A stretch of DNA of 64,000 bases, taken from NCBI RefSeq assembly GCF_013009075.1, contig NZ_CP053108.1:62001-126000 (forward strand). Reading direction: 5' to 3'. The notes under the pieces were generated by a model. The model was not told the origin of the DNA, did no database searches, and saw nothing but the letters and a program-made list of their open reading frames with translations. The stretch is from Halomonas sp. TA22 (GTDB taxonomy: Bacteria; Pseudomonadota; Gammaproteobacteria; Pseudomonadales; Halomonadaceae). A program made the translations under genes and the position numbers. Numbering within the stretch: the stretch's first letter is position 1; each line of letters begins with the position of its first letter. Positions 43,231 to 53,364 of this stretch are shown piece by piece.

Positions 43231-43933
43231 AGAGATGGTGGTCACGGAACCCCGTGGCGGACTTGGGGTCGCACTGGCGGCGACACTGAGACGCGACCTG
43301 ACGCTGATGCTCAGACGGCGCAGCGAGGTGATGAACCCGTTGGTATTCTTTGCCCTGGTGATCACGCTGTTTCCACTGGGCATCTCACCTGAAGCGGTGT
43401 TGCTCGCCACGATCGCGCCGGGGCTGCTGTGGGTGGCGGCACTACTGGCCACGCTGCTCTCCCTCGATTCGCTGTTTCGTGCCGATTTCGAGGATGGCAG
43501 CCTCGAGCAGTTGCTGCTCTCGCCGCAACCCCTGCCGATGATGGTGATGGCCAAGGTTGCCGTGCACTGGCTGCTGACCGGTCTGCCACTTGCACTGATG
43601 GCGCCGCTGCTGGGCATCATGCTGGCGCTGCCGGCGGGAAGCTATCTGGTGCTGGCGGTCTCGCTTGCGGTGGGAAGTGCCAGCCTGAGTTTGATCGGCG
43701 CGATTGGTGCGGCCCTGACGGTGGGCCTGGCACGCGGGGGCGTGCTGCTATCACTGCTGGTGCTGCCACTTTATATACCGGTGCTGATCTTTGGCACGGG
43801 TGCAGTCGAGGCGGTCATCGTGGGAGACGGAGTGGCGGCGCATCTGGCGATACTCGGCGCGCTGCTGGCAACGGCACTGATGCTGGCCCCCTGGGCAATC
43901 GCCGCCTCGCTGCGCATCAGCATCAACGGTTAA
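43214..43933 (+). CDS. ccmB: Heme exporter permease CcmB
   Basis: 239-residue, six-helix membrane protein. The family opening [20 protein letters not shown] and the segments [20 protein letters not shown] and [20 protein letters not shown] are seen. The ATG at 43214 lies inside the end of ccmA (17-bp overlap) behind GGAGGG; a later ATG at 43235 is also possible. Confidence 0.92.
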   Translation: MQQLAEEMVVTEPRGGLGVALAATLRRDLTLMLRRRSEVMNPLVFFALVITLFPLGISPEAVLLATIAPGLLWVAALLATLLSLDSLFRADFEDGSLEQLLLSPQPLPMMVMAKVAVHWLLTGLPLALMAPLLGIMLALPAGSYLVLAVSLAVGSASLSLIGAIGAALTVGLARGGVLLSLLVLPLYIPVLIFGTGAVEAVIVGDGVAAHLAILGALLATALMLAPWAIAASLRISING

Positions 43934-43955
43934 GCGACATCAAGAGGATAAGGGC

Positions 43956-44696
43956 ATGTGGTCCTTTATACATAAGCTCGGCTCGCCCAAGTGGTTCTAC
44001 GGCATCAGCTCAAGCCTGCAGCCCTGGTTCTGGGCCGCGGCACTCATTCTGATCAGTGCCGGCAGCATCTGGGGCCTGGCCTTCGCGCCCGCTGATTACC
44101 AGCAGGGCAACAGCTTCCGTATCATCTACGTGCATGTGCCGGCGGCCTTCCTGGCGCAATCGATCTTTGTCAGCCTGGCGGTATCGGCGGTGGTCTTCTT
44201 GGTGTGGAAGATCAAGGTGGCCGATATGGTCGCCGCCGTCATGGCGCCGCTGGGAGCAGCGATGACCTTCGTCGCGCTGTTCTCCGGTGCGGTGTGGGGC
44301 GTGCCCACTTGGGGTACCTGGTGGATGTGGGATGCGCGCCTGACCTCGATGCTGATCCTGCTGTTTCTGTTCTTCGGCGTGATTGCTTTGCGCGGCGCCT
44401 TCGCGAGCCGCGACAGCGGCTCCCGGGCAGCATCGGTGCTGGCGCTGGTCGGCGTGATCAATATCCCGATCATCAAGTACTCCGTGGACTGGTGGTACAC
44501 CCTGCATCAGCCCGCCAGCTTTACCCTGACCTCGCGCCCGACCATGCCCGCCGACATGTGGTGGCCACTGCTGTTGATGGTGCTAGGGTTCTACAGTTTC
44601 TTCATCGCCCTGACACTGATGCGCACGCGCAGCGAGATACTGCGCCGCGAGTCGCGCAAGCGCTGGGTTCGTGAATTGGCGGGGGGGGAATCGTGA
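43956..44696 (+). CDS. ccmC: Cytochrome c maturation protein CcmC
   Basis: 246-residue, six-helix membrane protein that presents heme to CcmE. The tryptophan-rich heme-handling motif [13 protein letters not shown] is intact, with a conserved His before it (YVHVPAA) and another in the loop YTLHQPASF. The stop overlaps ccmD. Confidence 0.95.
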   Translation: MWSFIHKLGSPKWFYGISSSLQPWFWAAALILISAGSIWGLAFAPADYQQGNSFRIIYVHVPAAFLAQSIFVSLAVSAVVFLVWKIKVADMVAAVMAPLGAAMTFVALFSGAVWGVPTWGTWWMWDARLTSMLILLFLFFGVIALRGAFASRDSGSRAASVLALVGVINIPIIKYSVDWWYTLHQPASFTLTSRPTMPADMWWPLLLMVLGFYSFFIALTLMRTRSEILRRESRKRWVRELAGGES

Positions 44697-44908
44697 TGGC
44701 CTTCGATTCGCTGGAAGCGTTCTTCGCCATGGGCGGTCATGCGCCCTATGTTTGGTCAGCCTGGGCCATGACGGCAGTGCTGATGCTGGGCGCCGTAATA
44801 CATGCGCGGGCCGAGCGCCGACGCTTGATTCGTGATCTGCAACGACGTGAACGCAGGGAGCGCCGTGTCGAAAGCGAAATGTCGAGGAGACAAGTCAATG
44901 AAACCTAA
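44696..44908 (+). CDS. ccmD: Heme exporter protein CcmD
   Basis: 70-residue single-helix protein: FAMGGHAPYVWSAWAMTAVL is the usual CcmD start, followed by a strongly basic cytoplasmic tail. ATG at 44696 overlaps the ccmC stop; a GTG one codon earlier is in frame. It helps release CcmE from CcmC. Confidence 0.9.
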   Translation: MAFDSLEAFFAMGGHAPYVWSAWAMTAVLMLGAVIHARAERRRLIRDLQRRERRERRVESEMSRRQVNET

Positions 44909-45404
44909 ACGCAAACAGAAGCTCTTCATCATTTTCGGCCTGATGTCACTGGCGGTGGTCGCCGTGGGCCTGACCCTGTTCGCACTGCGCTCCAACATCA
45001 ATCTGTTCTTCAGTCCGATCCAGATCGCCGCCGGCGAGGCGCCGGTGGAGCGCCAGATCCGCGCCGGCGGCATGGTCAAGGAGGGTAGCGTGTCACGCAA
45101 CCCTGAGAGTCTCGATGTCGAATTCACCATCACCGATTTCGTCGAGGATCTTGGCGTGCACTATAGCGGCATCCTGCCGGACCTGTTTCGTGAAGGGCAG
45201 GGCGTGGTGGTGGTGGGCTCGCTGAACGCGAGCGGCCTGTTCCGTGCCGATCAGGTGCTGGCGCGCCATGACGAGAACTACATGCCCAGCGAAGTCGCAG
45301 AGGCACTCGAGGCGGCAGGGTACTCACCGGCCGATTTTCAAGCCAAGGCCGCGGAGGTGGGCAAGCGCCTGGAAGCCTCGAGCAACGGCACCAGCGCATA
45401 CTGA
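44898..45404 (+). CDS. ccmE: Periplasmic heme chaperone CcmE
   Basis: 168 residues: N-terminal membrane anchor (LFIIFGLMSLAVVAVGLTLF) and a beta-barrel domain. The heme-binding motif is present as ARHDENYMPSE, where the His bonds heme covalently. The ATG at 44898 overlaps ccmD by 11 bp; an earlier in-frame codon at 44832 is inside ccmD and not used. Confidence 0.94.
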   Translation: MKPKRKQKLFIIFGLMSLAVVAVGLTLFALRSNINLFFSPIQIAAGEAPVERQIRAGGMVKEGSVSRNPESLDVEFTITDFVEDLGVHYSGILPDLFREGQGVVVVGSLNASGLFRADQVLARHDENYMPSEVAEALEAAGYSPADFQAKAAEVGKRLEASSNGTSAY

Positions 45405-45416
45405 TCCGGAGCCCCC

Positions 45417-47417
45417 ATGCTGATCAAGATGATTCCCGAAATCGGCCACTTTGCCCTGATGCTGGCGCTGTTGATGGCGCTGGTTCAGGCGGTCATGCCG
45501 CTGGCCGGGGCGACTTTCCGCCGCCCGCTGTGGATGGCCTTTGCCCGCCCCATGGCGGCGGGCCAGTTTCTGTTCGTGGCGATCGCCTACGCGTGTCTGA
45601 CCACGAGCTACATGCTCGACGACTTCAGTGTCGCCAACGTCGCCAACAATTCGAACTCGATGCTGCCGTGGTACTACAAGTTCAGCGCGGTATGGGGCAA
45701 CCATGAAGGCTCGGTACTGCTATGGAGCCTGATGCTGGCCGGCTGGAGCTATGCTGCCAGCCGCTTCTCGCGTCAACTGCCCGAGGATATGATCGCGCGG
45801 GTCACCGGCGTGATGGGGCTGGTCAGCCTGGGCTTCCTGCTGTTCATCCTGGTCACCTCGAACCCCTTCGAGCGTCTGTTGCCCAACATGCCGGCCGATG
45901 GCGCCGACCTCAATCCACTACTGCAGGACTTCGGCCTGATCGTCCATCCGCCAATGCTCTACATGGGTTACGTGGGCTTCTCGGTGGTCTTCGCCTTTGC
46001 CATCGCCGCGCTGCTGGGCGGACGACTCGACGCCGCCTGGACGCGCTGGGCGCGCCCCTGGACCAACCTGGCCTGGGCGTTTCTTACCGTGGGTATCGCC
46101 CTGGGTAGCTGGTGGGCCTACTACGAACTAGGCTGGGGCGGCTGGTGGTTCTGGGATCCGGTGGAGAATGCCTCGCTGTTGCCGTGGCTCACCGGCACCG
46201 CATTGATGCACTCGCTGGCGGTGACCGAAAAGCGCGGCTCGTTCAAGAGCTGGACGGTGCTGCTGGCAATCTCGACCTTCTCGCTGTCACTGCTGGGAAC
46301 CTTCCTGGTACGCTCCGGCGTGCTCACCTCCGTGCATGCCTTCGCCAACGACCCCTCGCGTGGCTTTTTTATCCTGGTACTGCTCGGCATCACCGTTGGC
46401 CTGTCACTGCTGATCTTCGCTCTTCGCGCCCCCCGCGTGCGCCATGTGGTGGGCTTCAACTGGGTGTCGCGTGATGCGCTGCTGCTGATCAACAACATCA
46501 TGTTGGTGATCATTACCGTCACCGTGCTGCTGGGTACCGTCTATCCGCTGTTTCTCGATGCGCTGGGTCTGGGCAAGATCAGCGTGGGCCCACCCTACTT
46601 CAATGCGCTGTTCGTGCCCCTGACGGTATTGATGTGCGTATTCATGGGGCTGGGTCCGAGCGCACGCTGGAAGGGTATGCCGGCTCGCGAACTAGGCAAG
46701 CGAGTGGCACTTTCCGGTGTGGCGGCGCTGGTGCTCGGTATGCTGCTGCCGCTGATCTTCGCCGATCACTGGAATGTCTGGGTGGCCCTCGGCCTGGTCA
46801 CTGCCTTGTGGATCGTGCTGCCGATGCTGCGTGACCTCTATGACAAGACGCGACATGCCAGCTCCTTCGCTGCCGGCCTGCGCAAGCTATCGCTCTCCTA
46901 TTGGGGCATGCAGCTTGGCCATCTTGGTGTCGCGGTGACCATCGTCGGCGTCGCCATGGTCTCCAACTACAACATCGAGCGTAACGTGCGCCTGTCGCCG
47001 GGCGACAGCGTGCAGGTGGCCGGCTACGAATTCACCATGACCCAGTTGACCAGCCGCCGCGGCCCCAACTTCCTGGCCGATACCGCCACCATCGAGGTGA
47101 GCCGGCTGGATAGCTCGCGCAGCTTCATCATGACACCGGAGAAGCGCCTCTATATCGCGCGGGGCATGCCGATGACTCAGGTCGCCCTGCGCCCCGGCTT
47201 TTTCCGCGATCTCTACGTGGCCATGGGCGAGGATCTGGGCGATGGCTCCTGGGCGATGCGTATCCAGTACAAGCCCTTCGTGCGTTGGCTGTGGCTTGGT
47301 GGCCTGCTGATGGCCGGCGGTGGCGTGATGGCCGTTGCCGACCGTCGCTACCGTCGTCGCAAGGAGGCCGATGAGGTGCAGCGCCAGGAGATGGGCGCAC
47401 GAGAGGTGCCGGCATGA
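45417..47417 (+). CDS. ccmF: Cytochrome c heme lyase subunit CcmF
   Basis: 666-residue polytopic membrane protein that, with CcmH, joins heme to apocytochrome c. The heme-handling motif GGWWFWDPVENASLLPW is intact; other family parts are WGNHEGSVLLWSLMLAGWSY, LLQDFGLIVHPPMLYMGYVG and GTFLVRSGVLTSVHAFANDP. Length is typical. It overlaps ccmG by four bases. Confidence 0.96.
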   Translation: MLIKMIPEIGHFALMLALLMALVQAVMPLAGATFRRPLWMAFARPMAAGQFLFVAIAYACLTTSYMLDDFSVANVANNSNSMLPWYYKFSAVWGNHEGSVLLWSLMLAGWSYAASRFSRQLPEDMIARVTGVMGLVSLGFLLFILVTSNPFERLLPNMPADGADLNPLLQDFGLIVHPPMLYMGYVGFSVVFAFAIAALLGGRLDAAWTRWARPWTNLAWAFLTVGIALGSWWAYYELGWGGWWFWDPVENASLLPWLTGTALMHSLAVTEKRGSFKSWTVLLAISTFSLSLLGTFLVRSGVLTSVHAFANDPSRGFFILVLLGITVGLSLLIFALRAPRVRHVVGFNWVSRDALLLINNIMLVIITVTVLLGTVYPLFLDALGLGKISVGPPYFNALFVPLTVLMCVFMGLGPSARWKGMPARELGKRVALSGVAALVLGMLLPLIFADHWNVWVALGLVTALWIVLPMLRDLYDKTRHASSFAAGLRKLSLSYWGMQLGHLGVAVTIVGVAMVSNYNIERNVRLSPGDSVQVAGYEFTMTQLTSRRGPNFLADTATIEVSRLDSSRSFIMTPEKRLYIARGMPMTQVALRPGFFRDLYVAMGEDLGDGSWAMRIQYKPFVRWLWLGGLLMAGGGVMAVADRRYRRRKEADEVQRQEMGAREVPA

Positions 47418-47941
47418 AGCGCCGTCTGCTGCTGCTGATCCCTCTATTGGGATTCGGATTGCTGTCGATATTTCTCTATCAGGGATTGGGGCTGGACCCC
47501 TTTCATCGCGATTCGGCGCTGCTGGCCCGCGAGTTCCCGAGCTTCGAAAAGGCCACCCTGGAGGACCCTGAACGGCGTGTCGACCAGACCCTGCTCACCG
47601 GCGAGGTGACGCTGGTCAACGTATGGGGCGAGTGGTGTCCGGCCTGCAAGCAGGAGATGCCGCAGCTGCTCGATCTTGCCAGCCGAGGTGTGCGCATGGT
47701 GGGCATCAACTACCGCGACACGCGTGAGAAGGGGCTGCAGTTTCTCGAGGAGTTCGGCAATCCCTTCGAGTTCAACATCTTCGATCCCGAGGGCGACCTT
47801 GGTTTCGAGCTGGGGGTGTATGGCGCACCGGAAACCTTCCTGGTCGATCGCGATGGGGTAATCCGCTATCACCATACCGGCTATATCGATCCGGCCGACG
47901 TACGCGACCACATCCTGCCGGAGGTGCAGAAATGGCAGTGA
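47414..47941 (+). CDS. ccmG: Thiol:disulfide interchange protein CcmG/DsbE
   Basis: 175 residues: N-terminal membrane anchor and a periplasmic thioredoxin domain with active site WCPAC (GEWCPACKQEMPQLL), followed by the cis-Pro region GVYGAPETFLVDRDGVI typical of CcmG. It reduces the heme-binding cysteines of apocytochromes. It overlaps ccmF and ccmH. Confidence 0.94.
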   Translation: MKRRLLLLIPLLGFGLLSIFLYQGLGLDPFHRDSALLAREFPSFEKATLEDPERRVDQTLLTGEVTLVNVWGEWCPACKQEMPQLLDLASRGVRMVGINYRDTREKGLQFLEEFGNPFEFNIFDPEGDLGFELGVYGAPETFLVDRDGVIRYHHTGYIDPADVRDHILPEVQKWQ

Positions 47942-48402
47942 TCCAACGAGCCTTCGCCGTGCTGCTGCTGGCGATGATGGCCGGCCTGGCCCAGGCCGCC
48001 ATCGAAGTGCGCGAATTCGATGATCCGGTGCTCGAACAGCGCTACCGCTCGCTGACCGCCTCGCTACGCTGTCCGCTGTGCGAGAACCAGGCGATCGACG
48101 ACTCCGATGCACCGATATCCGCCGACATGCGCGAGCGCGTCTATGTATTGCTCCAGGATGGGCGTTCGGACATCGAGATCCTCGATTTCATGACCCAGCG
48201 GTTCGGCGACTACGTGCTCTACAACCCTCGGCTCGAGGGCCGCACATTCCTGCTTTGGGGGCTGCCGGCGGCGCTGGTGGTATTGGGTGGCCTATTGGTG
48301 GTGCTGATCGTACGCACCCGCCGCAAGGCCTCGGCACGCGAGCTGACGGATGCTGAACGTCAACGGCTCCACGACCTGATCAATCGCGAGAGGACGCAAT
48401 GA
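47932..48402 (+). CDS. ccmH: Cytochrome c maturation protein CcmH
   Basis: 156 residues: signal peptide ending AQA, the redox motif LRCPLCENQAIDDS (two Cys), MRERVYVLLQDGRSDIEILD, MTQRFGDYVLYNP, then one C-terminal membrane helix. This is the short CcmH form, with the TPR part encoded separately as ccmI. It overlaps both neighbours. Confidence 0.94.
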   Translation: MAVIQRAFAVLLLAMMAGLAQAAIEVREFDDPVLEQRYRSLTASLRCPLCENQAIDDSDAPISADMRERVYVLLQDGRSDIEILDFMTQRFGDYVLYNPRLEGRTFLLWGLPAALVVLGGLLVVLIVRTRRKASARELTDAERQRLHDLINRERTQ

Positions 48403-49643
48403 CTTCACTCTGGCTAGCCTTTGCGCTGCTACTGTTGCCCGCCCTATGGCTGCTGATCGTGCCGCTGCGCACGGCGCGCCATGTGCATACGGCACAGAGC
48501 GACTTCGAGGCCCAAGACCGCACCGCCGAGCAGAACGTGGCGGTGTATCAACGCCGCCTGGCGTCGCTGGAGGCGGCGCGTGAGCGCGGCGAGATCGACC
48601 AGGCGCGCTTCGACGAGGATCGTCTGGATCTCGAGCGCAGCCTGCTCGAGGATACCGAGGGCCTCAAGCGTGCACCGCTCAAGAGCCCGGCCGCCGGGCG
48701 TCTGGTGGTGCCGGTGGCGATGCTGGCGGTGGTGGTCGCCTCGGTAGTGTGGTATCAGCGCGAAGGGGCCGAAGGGGACCTGGCACTGCATGCCGCCCAG
48801 CAGGAGGTGCGCAACCACCCCGAGCGCTCCATGCCGATGATGATCGAGCGCCTCGAGCAGGAGGCCGCACGCCAGCCTGATAACGTCAATGTGTGGCTTG
48901 CGCTGTTTCCGCTCTATCGCGATTCCGGGCAGGCGCCCCAGGCACTGCATGCCCTGGATCGCCTGATCGAGCTCGAAGGTCGCCAGCCGGCGCTACTTGC
49001 TCAGCTTGCTCAGCTGCAGTTCTTCATCGCTGACCGCCGCATCACAGACGAGGTTCAGGCGCTGGTCGAGGAGACCCTCGACCTCGATCCCCGCCAGCCC
49101 ACGGTGCTCGGCATGCTCGGCATCAATGCCTTCGATGAGTCGCGCTATGAGGAAGCCATCGACTACTGGCGCCGCGCGATTGCCGGCTACGACGACCCCG
49201 GCTCCGCAGCTGCGCTGCGTGAAGGGATCGCCGTGGCCCAGGAGCGTCTCGGCGTGAGCAGCGACGAGATCGCCGCCGAGCTTGCCGACGGGCCGGGTAT
49301 CAGCGTACGGGTCACGCTCGACGAGGCGCTGCGCGGTCAGGTCGATGACGATGCCGTGGTGTTCGTGGTGGCCCGCGACGTGGCGGGCGAACTGCCGCCC
49401 CTGGCGATTACCCAACTGCTGGTCTCGGAACTGCCGGCGACGGTGTTTCTCGATGACACTGCCGCCATGAGCGATGCCGCGCGGCTGTCGCAGGTCAACG
49501 AGGCGCGGCTGATGGTGCGGGTCTCGCCCAGCGGTCAGGCCACGCCACAGGCCGGCGACCTGTTCGGCGATCATGATGCGGTGGCCGTGGGCGACATCGA
49601 TGGCGACCCGGTGGACGTAGTGGTCAACCGGATATTCGAGTAG
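48399..49643 (+). CDS. ccmI: Cytochrome c maturation protein CcmI (TPR protein)
   Basis: 414 residues: N-terminal membrane helix, the conserved NVAVYQRRLASLEAARERGE and FDEDRLDLERSLLED region, a second membrane helix near residue 105, then a periplasmic TPR domain (about residues 140-285) and a C-terminal beta domain. It binds the C-termini of apocytochromes. Last gene of ccmABCDEFGHI; smc starts three bases after its stop. Confidence 0.92.
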   Translation: MTSLWLAFALLLLPALWLLIVPLRTARHVHTAQSDFEAQDRTAEQNVAVYQRRLASLEAARERGEIDQARFDEDRLDLERSLLEDTEGLKRAPLKSPAAGRLVVPVAMLAVVVASVVWYQREGAEGDLALHAAQQEVRNHPERSMPMMIERLEQEAARQPDNVNVWLALFPLYRDSGQAPQALHALDRLIELEGRQPALLAQLAQLQFFIADRRITDEVQALVEETLDLDPRQPTVLGMLGINAFDESRYEEAIDYWRRAIAGYDDPGSAAALREGIAVAQERLGVSSDEIAAELADGPGISVRVTLDEALRGQVDDDAVVFVVARDVAGELPPLAITQLLVSELPATVFLDDTAAMSDAARLSQVNEARLMVRVSPSGQATPQAGDLFGDHDAVAVGDIDGDPVDVVVNRIFE

Positions 49644-49646
49644 GCC

Positions 49647-52600
49647 ATGCGGCTGAAATCGATCAAGCTGGTCGGCTTCAAGTCCTTCGTCGATCCAGTG
49701 ACGGTGCCCTTCGATGGCAACATGACCGCCATCGTCGGGCCCAACGGCTGCGGCAAGTCCAACGTCATCGACGCGGTGCGCTGGGTGATGGGCGAATCCT
49801 CGGCCAAGACCCTGCGCGGCGAGTCGATGACCGACGTCATCTTCAACGGCTCCACCGGGCGCAAGCCGGTGGGACAGGCCTCCATCGAGCTGCTGTTCGA
49901 CAACCGCGATGGCAGCATGGGCGGTATCTACGCACAGTACGCGGAAATCGCCGTCAAGCGCGTGGTGACCCGCGACGCCCAATCCTCCTACTTCTTCAAT
50001 GGCCAGAAGTGCCGGCGCCGCGATATCGCCGACCTGTTCATGGGCACCGGCCTCGGGCCGCGCTCCTACGCCATCATCGGCCAGGGGATGATCTCGCGGC
50101 TGATCGAGGCGCGCCCCGAGGAGCTGCGCGCCACCATCGAGGAGGCCGCCGGGATCTCCAAGTACAAGGAGCGGCGCCGAGAGACCGAGAACCGCATGCG
50201 TCGCACCCAGGAGAACCTCGAGCGCCTCGACGATATTCGCGAGGAGCTCGACAAGCAGCTCGAGCGTCTCAAGCGCCAGGCCGAGGCCGCCAGGCTTTAC
50301 CAGACGCTCAAGCAGGAAGAGCATCGTCTGAAGGGCGAGCTGGCTCTGCTGCGTGGACGTGCCCTGCGTGCCGAACAGGGCGAGCAGGAGAGCCGCGTCC
50401 GCGATCTCGAGACTGCGGTGGAACGGGAACTGCTGGGGCAGCGCCAGTGCGAGTCGAGTCTCGAACAGGTGCGTCTCGAGCACGATCAACTGGCCGAACG
50501 GCTCAATGCCAGCCAGGCCAAATTCTTCGACACTACCTCCGCCATTGCCCGGCTCGAGCAGCAGCTGGAGCACGCCCGTACCCGCGATCAGCAGCTGGCT
50601 CGCGACCTGGAGGAGGCGCGCCGCGAGCTTGCCGAGCTCGACCGGCTGGGCGAGGCGGATGGCGAACGGTTGGTGTTGCTCGATGCGCGACTGGAGGCGC
50701 TGGAGCCCGAGCGAGAAGGAATTGCCGAAGCGCTGGGGACGCTCGAGGCTTCGCTGGAGGAGGCCGAGCAGTATCAGGTTGTTGCCAACGAAGGGTGGGA
50801 AGCCTTCCATGACCGACATCGCGATACCGGCCGTGACGCCGAGCGCGCCCAGGAGCGCGTGCGCTCGCTCGAACGTGCCCTCGAGGATGCCGACAAGGCA
50901 CTCGCGCGGCGTCGCCAACAGCGGGGCGAGTTGCCTGATGTCCGCGAAATGCGCGAGCAGCGCCATGTCCTGAGAGAACAGCTTGGCGAACTCGATCTCG
51001 GCCTTGACGCCGTCGAAATGCGGCACGAGACCCTTCTGGCGCAGCGCGATGCGGCCCGCGACACGATCCAGACGCATGAGTCTCGGCGTGAAGAGGGGCG
51101 TCAGCGGCGCAGTATCCTGAATGGCGAGCTGGCCTCGCTCGTTGCCCTCATTCAGGCGGCACTGACCGATCACGACGATGCGCTGAATGAGCGGTGGCTC
51201 GCCCATGGCCTCGACGAGGCATCGCGCCTTGGCGAGTGCCTGCAGGTCTCCCCCGGTTGGGAAAATGCCGTCTCCTGGGTACTGGCACCTTGGCTCAATG
51301 CTCGCCTGGCAAGACTGGACGAGGTGGCAACGCTGGTGCAGGGCGGCGATAGCCGTGGCATGTCGTTGGTCGACGAGCGTGAGGGAGCGGCCGAGCGCGA
51401 GGCGGGTACGGGATTGGCCACCAAGGTCAGCGGGGCTGGAGCAGCGCGTCAGCTGCTTGCTGGTATCCACACCGCTGAAAGCGCCGCGCAAGCGTGGCAG
51501 CGCCGTGCGACCCTGCTGCCTGGCGAGAGCGTGATCACTACCGATGGCTTGTGGCTCGGGTCGGGCTGGGCACGCCGTCAAGGCCAGGAGGATAGCGGTG
51601 CCAGTCTGCTGGTGAGCCGCCAGCGGCATGACGAGGTGACAGCGCAGCTCGAGACGCTTGGCATCGAACTCGAGTCGCTGGACATGGTACTGGAGGCGGC
51701 TCGGGAAGAGGCGCATCAGACCGAATCGGAGCTCGAAGTGTGCCGACGCCAACAGAGCGAACAGCAGCAACGACGCCAGCAGGTGGCGCTTGCCGAGTCG
51801 AACCTCGCCACCCGCCTGGAGCACCTCGACCAGCGTGCCGCCGAGCTAGACGAGGAGCTGGCATCGCTTCTCGAGCAGCGTGAAAACCATGCCCTTGCGC
51901 TTGAGGAGGCGCGGGAGACATGGCAGCTGACCATGGCTCGTCTCGACGAAAGCGCTCTCGAGCGCGAGTCGTTGGAAAGGCGGCGTCGCGAGCGGCAGGA
52001 GGCAGTGGCTGCCTTGCGGGCCCGTCAGCGCCCAATGGCGGAGCGCGCTCAGCAGCTTGCCCTCGAGTATCAGCGGGTGACGACCGAGCGCGATGGTCTG
52101 TGTCAGCAGCGCTCGCGGGTAGAGGAGTCGCGGGGACGGCTCGAGGAGAAGCGTATCACCCTTGAAGAGCAGCGCGAACTTCTTCACGAGCCTCAGGATA
52201 TCGAGCACGAGCGCCTCGCCGAACTGCTGGAGCAGCGTGAGCGCGATGAGCGCGCATTGAATGGTTGTCGCGACCAGGCCGCCGAGCTCGGCGAACAGCT
52301 GCGCCGCGACGAGCTGGCCCGGCAGAGTCATGAACGCAATCTGGAAGGGGTGCGCGAGCGATTGCAGGAAGGACGCCTGCAGGTTCAAGCGCTCAAGTTG
52401 AAGGCCGACGCTCAGGATGAACAGCTGGCGGAGCTGGGTCATGACGCCCAGGCGCTGGCCGAGACGCTGGACCCCAATGCCACCGAATCGCAGTGGCAGA
52501 CCCGTCTAGAGGAGCTCGCCGACAAGATCCGAAGGCTTGGTGCCATCAACCTGGCAGCGATCGAGGAGTACGATCAGCAGGCCGAAAGGCGCGATTATCT

Positions 52601-53150
52601 CGAGGCACAGCATGCCGAACTCAGCGAAGCTCTGGAGACGCTCGACCGGGCGATTCGTAAGATAGACCAGGAGACTCGGACCCGTTTCAAGCAGACCTTC
52701 GAGCAGGTCGACGCAGGTCTTCAGACACTTTTTCCCAAGGTCTTCGGTGGGGGTACTGCCTGGCTAACCTTGACCGGTGATGATCTGTTGGAGACTGGAG
52801 TAGCCATCATGGCAAGGCCACCCGGAAAGAAGAATAGTACGATTCATTTGCTCTCCGGGGGAGAAAAAGCCCTGACCGCGTTGTCTCTGGTATTTGCGAT
52901 CTTCCAATTGAATCCGGCACCCTTCTGTATGCTGGACGAAGTGGATGCGCCTCTCGATGATGCCAATGTCGGTCGCTATGCCAAGCTCGTGAAGGAGATG
53001 TCCGAGTCGGTTCAGTTCATCTATATCACACATAGTAAAATTGCCATGGAAGCCGCGGAGCGGCTGATGGGCGTTACCATGCAGGAGCCTGGGGTGTCAC
53101 GCCTGGTCTCGGTCGGTGTCGAGGAGGCGGCGGTACTGGCAGAGGCATGA
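49647..53150 (+). CDS. smc: Chromosome segregation protein SMC
   Basis: 1167-residue ATPase. The head has Walker A GPNGCGKSN (residues 31-39) at the N-terminus and the signature LLSGGEKALTALSLVFA (about 1068-1084) with Walker B FCMLDEVDAPLDD at the C-terminus. In between are two long coiled coils and a hinge at about residues 500-650. Length is normal. ScpA and ScpB partners are not in the window. It is only 3 bp after ccmI, which may put it under ccm transcription, and 214 bp before zipA. Confidence 0.95.
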   Translation: MRLKSIKLVGFKSFVDPVTVPFDGNMTAIVGPNGCGKSNVIDAVRWVMGESSAKTLRGESMTDVIFNGSTGRKPVGQASIELLFDNRDGSMGGIYAQYAEIAVKRVVTRDAQSSYFFNGQKCRRRDIADLFMGTGLGPRSYAIIGQGMISRLIEARPEELRATIEEAAGISKYKERRRETENRMRRTQENLERLDDIREELDKQLERLKRQAEAARLYQTLKQEEHRLKGELALLRGRALRAEQGEQESRVRDLETAVERELLGQRQCESSLEQVRLEHDQLAERLNASQAKFFDTTSAIARLEQQLEHARTRDQQLARDLEEARRELAELDRLGEADGERLVLLDARLEALEPEREGIAEALGTLEASLEEAEQYQVVANEGWEAFHDRHRDTGRDAERAQERVRSLERALEDADKALARRRQQRGELPDVREMREQRHVLREQLGELDLGLDAVEMRHETLLAQRDAARDTIQTHESRREEGRQRRSILNGELASLVALIQAALTDHDDALNERWLAHGLDEASRLGECLQVSPGWENAVSWVLAPWLNARLARLDEVATLVQGGDSRGMSLVDEREGAAEREAGTGLATKVSGAGAARQLLAGIHTAESAAQAWQRRATLLPGESVITTDGLWLGSGWARRQGQEDSGASLLVSRQRHDEVTAQLETLGIELESLDMVLEAAREEAHQTESELEVCRRQQSEQQQRRQQVALAESNLATRLEHLDQRAAELDEELASLLEQRENHALALEEARETWQLTMARLDESALERESLERRRRERQEAVAALRARQRPMAERAQQLALEYQRVTTERDGLCQQRSRVEESRGRLEEKRITLEEQRELLHEPQDIEHERLAELLEQRERDERALNGCRDQAAELGEQLRRDELARQSHERNLEGVRERLQEGRLQVQALKLKADAQDEQLAELGHDAQALAETLDPNATESQWQTRLEELADKIRRLGAINLAAIEEYDQQAERRDYLEAQHAELSEALETLDRAIRKIDQETRTRFKQTFEQVDAGLQTLFPKVFGGGTAWLTLTGDDLLETGVAIMARPPGKKNSTIHLLSGGEKALTALSLVFAIFQLNPAPFCMLDEVDAPLDDANVGRYAKLVKEMSESVQFIYITHSKIAMEAAERLMGVTMQEPGVSRLVSVGVEEAAVLAEA

Positions 53151-53364
53151 ACGCCTTGCACTGAAACCACAAACGGGTTAACAAGGATGCAAACCGATGA
53201 AGTACAGGGAACAAGAAGGGCAATTGCACTGGGCGCAGCAAGCTCGCTGTTTTATCAGAGATGCTTGACATTCAAAAAAAGTGGCCTTTTTTTTGGGAAT
53301 CGCGCTATGCTGGTGACGAACAATTTATCAGGCATGGCGCCTTAGCACACAGGCAAGACGACCC

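Noticed and set aside
48993-51824. A 943-codon open frame on the minus strand opposite ccmI and smc
   Set aside because: It is the shadow of high-GC coding sequence of smc and ccmI; it has no family resemblance and crosses a gene boundary on the other strand.
53265-53311. A zipA promoter from TTGACA and TATGCT
   Set aside because: The two hexamers are 35 bp apart, twice the allowed spacing.
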